Part shown: piece by piece, positions 58,980-64,000 of the stretch
Layout of the letters: each line of letters begins with the position of its first letter
Position numbering within the stretch: the stretch's first letter is position 1
Source of the DNA: Streptomyces sp. JH14
Lineage (GTDB): Bacteria; Actinomycetota; Actinomycetes; Streptomycetales; Streptomycetaceae
DNA: 64,000 nucleotides
NCBI RefSeq assembly: GCF_029428675.1
Contig: NZ_JAJNEL010000001.1
Coordinates: 4,588,001 to 4,652,000 of the forward strand
Reading direction: 5' to 3'
Translations under genes and position numbers: made by a program
The notes under the pieces: model-generated
Told to the model about the DNA's origin: nothing
Databases searched by the model: none
The model's input: the letters and a program-made list of their open reading frames with translations, nothing else

Positions 58980-60443
58980 TCAGCCGCCGTTGACCTCCTT
59001 CGCGATCCGGTCGCCGAGGTCCTTGTCGACGTTGCGCCAGTACTGCAGCGCCCGCTCCAGCACCGGGCGGCTCACCCCGTCCAGGAGATGGCCGGAAATG
59101 TTCGACACGAGCCGGTCGCGCGCCGCGTCGTCGAGCACCTGGCGCACCATCGTGCCCGCCTGACCCCAGTCGTCGTCCTCGCGGTGCAGCTTGTACGCCT
59201 CGTGCACCATCTCGCCCGCCGAGGCCCAGCCCGCCGGGTCGCCGAAGCGCTCGGTGTCCGCGGCGGGTCCGCCGTACGAGTTCGGTGCATAGACCGCTCC
59301 GGTACGCGAAGGCTCGTAGCGCATCGGGCCGTCCTTCGCGTACGAGTTCCGGGAGAAGCGCGGACGGTTCGGCGGCAGCTGTGCGTAGTTCGGGCCGATC
59401 CGGTAACGGTGGGTGTCCGGGTACGAGAAGAGCCGTCCGAGCAGCATCTTGTCGGGCGACGGGCCGACGCCGGGCACCAGGTTCGAGGGCTCGAAGGCCG
59501 CCTGCTCGATGTGGACGAAGAAGTCCTCCGGGTTCTCGTTCAGCGTCATCCGGCCGACCTCGATCAGCGGGTAGTCGCCGTGCGGCCACACCTTGGTCAG
59601 GTCGAACGGGTTGAACCGGTAGTCCGGTGCGTCGTCGAGCGGCATGACCTGGACGTACAGCGTCCAGCTCGGGTGGTCGCCGCGCTTGATCGACTCGAAC
59701 AGGTCGCGGCGGTGGACGTCGCCGTCGGTACCGGCCATGTCGTCGGCGTCGGCCTGGGTGTAGAAGTCGATGCCCTGGTCGGTCTTGAAGTGGTACTTGA
59801 TCCAGAACCGCTCGCCGCCCGCGTTCACCCACATATAGGTGTGCGAGCTGTAGCCGTTCATGTTGCGGTACGTCTTCGGGATGCCCCGGTCGCCCATCAG
59901 CCACGTCACCATGTGCGCGGACTCGGGGGAGAGGGTCCAGAAGTCCCACTGCATGTCGTGGTCGCGGATCCCGCTCTCCGGGCGGCGCTTCTGCGAGCGG
60001 ATGAAGTCCTGGAACTTCATCGGGTCCCGCACGAAGAAGATCGGCGTGTTGTTGCCGACCATGTCGTAGTTGCCGTGCTCCGTGTAGAACTTCAGCGCGA
60101 AGCCGCGAGGGTCGCGCCAGGTGTCGGGGGAGCCCTGTTCACCGGCGACCGTGGAGAAGCGGGCCAGCATGGCGGTCTGCTTGCCCGGTTGGAAGAGGTC
60201 CGCCTTGGTGAACTGGCTGACGTCGTTGGTCACGACGAAGGTGCCGTATGCGCCGGCACCCTTGGCGTGGACCACCCGTTCGGGGACCCGTTCACGGTTG
60301 AACTGGGCCATTTTCTCGATGAGGTAGTGGTCCTGGAGCAGGATCGGGCCGTCGGAGCCGACGGTGAGCGAATGTTCGTCGCTCTCCACCGGGATCCCGG
60401 CGTTGTTCGTGGTGTAAGGCGCGTTCTTGGTTTCCTCGGTCAC
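58980..60443 (-). CDS. katA: Monofunctional haem catalase
   Basis: 487 residues from GTG 60443 (GGGAGGACGC upstream), the usual size of small-subunit catalases. The active-site His is in VPERVVHAKGAGAYGTFVVT, the Asn region in YDMVGNNTPIFFVRDPMKFQ, and the proximal Tyr in GRLFSYPDTHRYRIGPNYAQ. It breaks down H2O2 in the cytoplasm. No Fur/CatR gene is adjacent. A CCATATATGG palindrome lies in the upstream gap. Confidence 0.95.
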   Translation of the reverse strand: MTEETKNAPYTTNNAGIPVESDEHSLTVGSDGPILLQDHYLIEKMAQFNRERVPERVVHAKGAGAYGTFVVTNDVSQFTKADLFQPGKQTAMLARFSTVAGEQGSPDTWRDPRGFALKFYTEHGNYDMVGNNTPIFFVRDPMKFQDFIRSQKRRPESGIRDHDMQWDFWTLSPESAHMVTWLMGDRGIPKTYRNMNGYSSHTYMWVNAGGERFWIKYHFKTDQGIDFYTQADADDMAGTDGDVHRRDLFESIKRGDHPSWTLYVQVMPLDDAPDYRFNPFDLTKVWPHGDYPLIEVGRMTLNENPEDFFVHIEQAAFEPSNLVPGVGPSPDKMLLGRLFSYPDTHRYRIGPNYAQLPPNRPRFSRNSYAKDGPMRYEPSRTGAVYAPNSYGGPAADTERFGDPAGWASAGEMVHEAYKLHREDDDWGQAGTMVRQVLDDAARDRLVSNISGHLLDGVSRPVLERALQYWRNVDKDLGDRIAKEVNGG

Positions 60444-60554
60444 GAGCGTCCTCCCGTCGGTGCGGGGTGTCGGTCGGGCTTGCCCAGGCAGACGGCGCCC
60501 GGTCACGACCGAGTCAACTCCGACGACGAGAGGTCGGCAACATGTAGACCTTGT

Positions 60555-60564
60555 CCATATATGG
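60555..60564. promoter_or_regulatory. AT-rich palindrome upstream of catalase
   Basis: CCATATATGG, a 10-bp palindrome with an AT core in very GC-rich DNA, 112 bp before the catalase GTG. It could be part of an operator for a Fur-like peroxide regulator; no consensus is proven. Confidence 0.4.
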
Positions 60565-60593
60565 GCTTATTCGCCCCGAGCTGTCATGCCCAC

Positions 60594-62567
60594 TCACTGG
60601 CTGCGGGTGGGCATCTCGAACCAGACGACCTTGCCGGTCGACAGCCGGGTCGCACCCCACCGTCTGGCCAGCCGGTTCACCAGGAACAGGCCGCGACCGC
60701 CCTCGTCCATGTCGCGCGCCCGGCGCTGCCGGGGCAGCTGGGGGGCGTCGTCGCCGACCTCGCAGCGCAGGATGTCGGTGCGCAGCAACCGCAGCGTCAC
60801 CGGCCGCTCCGCGTACCGCACCGCATTGGTCACCACCTCGCTGACCAGCAGCTCGACCGAGTCCGAGAGCTCGTCGAGGCCCCACCGGCTGAGTGCCCTG
60901 CGGGCCAGCCGGCGGGCGCGTCCGGGGGCGGAGTCCTCCGGGTCCAGGAACCAGTACGCGACGTCGCTGGGTGCGATCCCTTCGAAGCGGGCGGCGAGCA
61001 GGGCGATGTCGTCGTCCCGGTCGCCCGGGCCGAGCATGTCGAGCACGTCGTCGCAGAGCGCTTCCAGCGGTGGCGAATGGTCCGGCCCGGTGAGCTGGGC
61101 GGTGGCGGCGAGCCGCTCCCGCAACTGCTCGATCCCGGTCCAGACGTCCCGCAGCCGGGACTCCACCAGGCCGTCGGTGTACAGCAGCAGCGTGGCGCCC
61201 GAGGGCGCGTCCAGCTCGACGGCCTCGAAGTCCACGCCGCCGACGCCGATCGGGGCGCCGGGCGGCACCCGCAGCACCTCGGCGCGGCCGCCCAGGTGGA
61301 GCAGCACCGGCGGCGGGTGTCCCGCGTTGGCGATGGTGATCCGGTGCGAGACCGGGTCGTACACCGCGTACAGGCAGGTGGCCATCCGGTCGCTGCCGAG
61401 CCGCTGCGCCTGCTCGTCCAGATGGTGCAGCACCTCCTGCGGCGGCAGGTCGAGCCCGGCGAGGGTCTGGGCGGTGGTGCGCAGCTGGCCCATGATCGCC
61501 GCGGAGGTCATGGAGTGGCCCATGACGTCGCCGACGACCAGGGCGACCCTGCTGCCGGGCAGCGGGATCGCGTCGTACCAGTCGCCGCCCACCCGGGCCG
61601 TCTCGGCGGCCGGGAGATAGCGGGAGGCGAGCCGGACGCCGGTGGGCTGCGGCAGCGAGTCGGGCAGCATGGTGCGCTGCAGCTCGTCGGCGATGTACGC
61701 CTCGCGCCCGTACAGCACGGCCTTGTCGATGCCGAGTGCGGTGTGCGTCGCCAGCTGGGCGGCGACCAGCAGGTCGTTGGCCTCGAACGGCGGCCGTTCG
61801 GTGCCGCGCAGGAAGACGGCGGCGCCGATCACCCGTCGGCGGCCGCGCAGCGGGGCGAGGATCGCCCGGTGGCCGGAGGGGACGGTGCGCCCGGCACCCA
61901 GCAGTTCGGGCAGGGCGACGCGGGCCGCGGCGGAGTCCCCGAAGACGGGCCGTACTCCACGCAGCACCTCGGCGAGCGCACCGCCCGCCCGCACCTCGCA
62001 GAGCTCTGCCGCGGGCGTCAGATCGGCGTGCGGGTCGATGGTGGGCGGGCGCAGCCGATCGGTCTCCATGGCTGCGGTCTCGGTCTCCTCGTCGTTTAAA
62101 CGCAGCCGGTCGGACCGGCGCAGCCGCAGGATGAACGGGGCGACCGGACGCTCGTCGCCGACCGGGAGCGGGTCGCGGAGGTAGACGAGTATGGCGTCGG
62201 AGAACGTCGGCACGCTGGCCCGGCACAGGCCGAGGACGATCTCGTCCAGGTCTATGCCGCGGGCGATCCGGCGGGTCGCGGCGCCCACGAAACGCAGCCG
62301 GTCGCCCTCGCGGCGGGCCACGGTCTGCGGGTCCGGTCCCGCCGCGGAGGTGGGGCCGGCCGCCGCGGCGGGGTTCGATGCCGTGGCGGGGCCGGGAACC
62401 GGCCCCGGATTCGAGCCGGGACCCGACGCCGACGGCTTCGGGCCGGGGGCCGGCGTCGCGGCCTGGCCGGGGATCGCCGCGGCGTCCTGCTGCCGCGGCC
62501 GGGCGCGTTCCTGCGGCCGGGCGGCGAGAGGCTGCCGGCCTTCGTGGGAGGTGGGATGCTCCGTCAC
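60594..62567 (-). CDS. SpoIIE-type PP2C phosphatase with GAF and HATPase domains
   Basis: 657 residues from GTG 62567. A Pro/Ala/Gly-rich N-terminus (to about 85) precedes a GAF-like domain (DRLRFVGAATRRIARGIDLD to about 315), a PP2C phosphatase (VGGDWYDAIPLPGSRVALVV, GDVMGHSMTSAAIMGQLRTT, LLYTDGLVESRLRDV, DRDDDIALLAARFEG) and an RsbW-like HATPase (LLVSEVVTNAVRYAERPVTL, DEGGRGLFLVNRLARRWGAT). All metal-binding Asp residues are intact. It should dephosphorylate anti-anti-sigma factors. A TTG at 62654 is a weaker start. Confidence 0.92.
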   Translation of the reverse strand: MTEHPTSHEGRQPLAARPQERARPRQQDAAAIPGQAATPAPGPKPSASGPGSNPGPVPGPATASNPAAAAGPTSAAGPDPQTVARREGDRLRFVGAATRRIARGIDLDEIVLGLCRASVPTFSDAILVYLRDPLPVGDERPVAPFILRLRRSDRLRLNDEETETAAMETDRLRPPTIDPHADLTPAAELCEVRAGGALAEVLRGVRPVFGDSAAARVALPELLGAGRTVPSGHRAILAPLRGRRRVIGAAVFLRGTERPPFEANDLLVAAQLATHTALGIDKAVLYGREAYIADELQRTMLPDSLPQPTGVRLASRYLPAAETARVGGDWYDAIPLPGSRVALVVGDVMGHSMTSAAIMGQLRTTAQTLAGLDLPPQEVLHHLDEQAQRLGSDRMATCLYAVYDPVSHRITIANAGHPPPVLLHLGGRAEVLRVPPGAPIGVGGVDFEAVELDAPSGATLLLYTDGLVESRLRDVWTGIEQLRERLAATAQLTGPDHSPPLEALCDDVLDMLGPGDRDDDIALLAARFEGIAPSDVAYWFLDPEDSAPGRARRLARRALSRWGLDELSDSVELLVSEVVTNAVRYAERPVTLRLLRTDILRCEVGDDAPQLPRQRRARDMDEGGRGLFLVNRLARRWGATRLSTGKVVWFEMPTRSQ

Positions 62568-62938
62568 GCGTGGGGTTCCGTCCGTCCGGGCCGGTTGTAT
62601 GAGGCAATCACCTTGTGGAGCGCCACTGTGCCCCGGGAAGAGCGGTGATGACAACGGCTGTCACCGCATGCCCGGCTTCGACGGGCCGAAACCGTATGCC
62701 CGCAGAGTGGGCAGGTGACGACGTTTCCGGCGTCGGGGCGGCGGAGAGCGTGCACCTTTCCACCCCCTCGTAGTGACTCCTGCGGTTCTTGCCGCTCATG
62801 CAACTGAAGCGGCTCATGAAGATCGTGCAACTCGTGCGATGACTTGCGGTCAGGTCCTGCGCCGCGCCCGCCGGTTGAAGCGGAGCAGCCCTCCGGAGGA
62901 CGATCCTACGTTTGCCCCCCTGGGGTGCATCAAGGGTC
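62568..62938. other. Intergenic region upstream of SpoIIE phosphatase
   Basis: 371 bp without a gene. It contains GCGGTGA (62642-62648) and TCACCGC (62661-62667), a 7-bp inverted repeat 75 bp before the phosphatase start that could be an operator. Nothing else was recognised. Confidence 0.4.
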
Positions 62939-63655
62939 TCACGACGGCATATGCGAGGGCGTACGGTCCCAGTCATCCGGCAGCGCGGGAACCCGCCACC
63001 GCGGATCGGGACGCCAGTTCTCCCATCCGTCCCGGAACGGCGCGCCCCAGGCGTCGATCACGCCGACGGCCGCGCGGCCCGCCTCCCGTACCCTTCGCGC
63101 GGTCTCACGGTCCATCAGGCCGACCCGCTGCGCCTGGGCGAATTCGTCCTCGTCCAGCCAGCGCCAACTGCGGTCGGGGTGCACGGCGATGTCGAGGAAG
63201 TGGTCCTCCGAGTCGACGCCGCCCGCCCAGCGGGTGCGTGGTTCCTCCAGGTTCACGTACCAGTTGCGAAAGCTCCAGCCGCGGTCCCAGAACAACCAGA
63301 CCGACCAGGGCTCACCGGGCCGGGCGAGCTTCAGCACGCCCGTGCCGAACCACGTCGACCGGGCGGTGGTGCGCGGTGCGGTGTATCGGGTGGCGAGCGG
63401 TTCGGCGTGCACGCTGGTGCCGTCCGCGAGGATCGGCCTGACGCATTGGGTGCCGGGCGCCATCCACACGGCGAGCAGTTCGGCGGTGTCCTGCACGACG
63501 GTGACCGGCCGGCAGATGTGGACCGGCTTCCGGGTGGCGCCGCGCGCCCGGGGGCCGTTGCCCCGGTAGCGCCACAGGATCTGATCGCCCGGCGCCCAGA
63601 ACGCGATGTCCGAGGGCTCGGTCTCTGCGCGCGCGGTGTCTCCGGTACCTGGCAT
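62939..63655 (-). CDS. DUF402 domain protein
   Basis: 238 residues. WAPGDQILWRYRGNGPRARG is followed by the DUF402 core: LWDRG-like FWDRGWSFRNWYVNLEEPRT, SEDHFLDIAVHPDRSWRWLD, DEDEFAQAQRVGLMDRETAR. The family includes FomD-like nucleotide phosphatases; the Asp/Glu pairs that bind metal are present (VDSEDHFLDI, DEDEF). Substrate unknown. It lies 45 bp from the fumarase stop, on the same strand and probably co-transcribed. Confidence 0.88.
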   Translation of the reverse strand: MPGTGDTARAETEPSDIAFWAPGDQILWRYRGNGPRARGATRKPVHICRPVTVVQDTAELLAVWMAPGTQCVRPILADGTSVHAEPLATRYTAPRTTARSTWFGTGVLKLARPGEPWSVWLFWDRGWSFRNWYVNLEEPRTRWAGGVDSEDHFLDIAVHPDRSWRWLDEDEFAQAQRVGLMDRETARRVREAGRAAVGVIDAWGAPFRDGWENWRPDPRWRVPALPDDWDRTPSHMPS

Positions 63656-63699
63656 GAAGAGATCTTACGGATGCGCCGGGCGGGTCGCTGCGATCCACG

Positions 63700-64000
63700 T
63701 CACGGGCGGGTCATACGCAACACGTCGAGCGCCTCGTCGAGCTGTTCCACCGTGAGGTCGCCGCGCTCGACATACCCCGAGGCCAGCACCACGTCACGGA
63801 TCGTCCGCCGCTCGGCGAGCGACTTCTTGGCGACCTTCGCCGCCTCCTCGTAGCCGATGTACTTGTTCAGCGGGGTGACGACGGACGGCGAGGACTCCGC
63901 GTACTCCCGGGCCCGCTCCACGTCGGCCGTGATGCCGTCGACCGTTCGGTCCGCGAGCAGCCGGGAGACGTTGGCCAGCAGCCGCACCGACTCCAGCAGG
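63700..64000 (-). CDS. fumC: Class II fumarate hydratase (partial, C-terminal end)
   Basis: The frame is open to the window edge, so only the last about 100 residues are seen: VVTPLNKYIGYEEAAKVAKK, SLAERRTIRDVVLASGYVER, DLTVEQLDEALDVLRMTRP. This is the C-terminal domain of FumC of the TCA cycle; aspartase is a less likely alternative, because the ending LDVLRMTRP is typical of actinobacterial FumC. Confidence 0.85.
   Translation of the reverse strand, partial: LLESVRLLANVSRLLADRTVDGITADVERAREYAESSPSVVTPLNKYIGYEEAAKVAKKSLAERRTIRDVVLASGYVERGDLTVEQLDEALDVLRMTRP

Noticed and set aside
59088..62099. A 1003-codon + strand open frame opposite catalase and the SpoIIE phosphatase
   Set aside because: It crosses two well-defined minus-strand genes and has no recognisable motifs.

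Overview
The window is high-GC actinobacterial chromosome and reads as Streptomyces. Third codon positions are strongly GC-biased, many starts are GTG or TTG, and the families are typical of that genus: a WhiJ-like HTH/DUF397/ATPase trio, SpoIIE phosphatases with a fused HATPase domain, an F420 LLM oxidoreductase, ESX-type toxin operons and an AhpCD/OxyR locus. Assignment to genus is inference from gene content. No rRNA, tRNA or CRISPR array was seen.

Layout. 1-5502: end of a Tad/Flp pilus locus (TadC-like protein, histidine kinase, response regulator, Flp-type pilin, TadE/G-like protein, lipoprotein, OmpA-like protein). 5503-9716: a scarred accessory patch of orphan immunity-type genes (DUF4240, SMI1/KNR4), truncated genes, a RibD-like reductase, and repeated hairpin/TGAGAC cassettes that look like remains of a Tn7/TniABQ-like element. 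9717-24861: a PAS/GAF/SpoIIE-type regulator whose phosphatase motifs are degraded, small secreted proteins, the WhiJ-like trio, an AAA kinase-like protein, an MFS exporter, a CorA transporter, a PGRP-type amidase, an LLM oxidoreductase, a TetR/aldo-keto reductase divergon and a methyltransferase. 25115-31925: an ESX (type VII) polymorphic toxin operon with immunity genes, then a LanC-like protein. 32178-40778: a second pilus-linked patch with two large proteins that carry Flp-pilin-like cleavage/TM segments (one a HINT-containing polymorphic toxin with a candidate immunity gene), lipoproteins, DUF192 and an A24 prepilin peptidase. 40779-64000: mostly core functions: a candidate small RNA, aldo/keto reductase, UppS, PhoH/PIN, a lytic transglycosylase, an AI-2E family exporter, AhpD-AhpC/OxyR, an ABC exporter with PadR, alkaline phosphatase, SPFH, a class A PBP, catalase, an intact SpoIIE phosphatase, DUF402 and the end of fumarase.

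The most interesting theme is a link between the Tad pilus genes and polymorphic toxins. Three proteins (pilin at 3341, membrane protein at 33336, HINT toxin at 36081) share a G-x4-E-Y-L-G prepilin-type site followed by a similar hydrophobic helix. A prepilin peptidase lies at 39192. Related GC-rich motifs (core GGGCCCAACTC or GGACCCAACTC) sit upstream of the pilin, both large proteins and the peptidase. This suggests a co-regulated set in which toxins are processed, and perhaps displayed or exported, by the Tad machinery. That functional link is inference.
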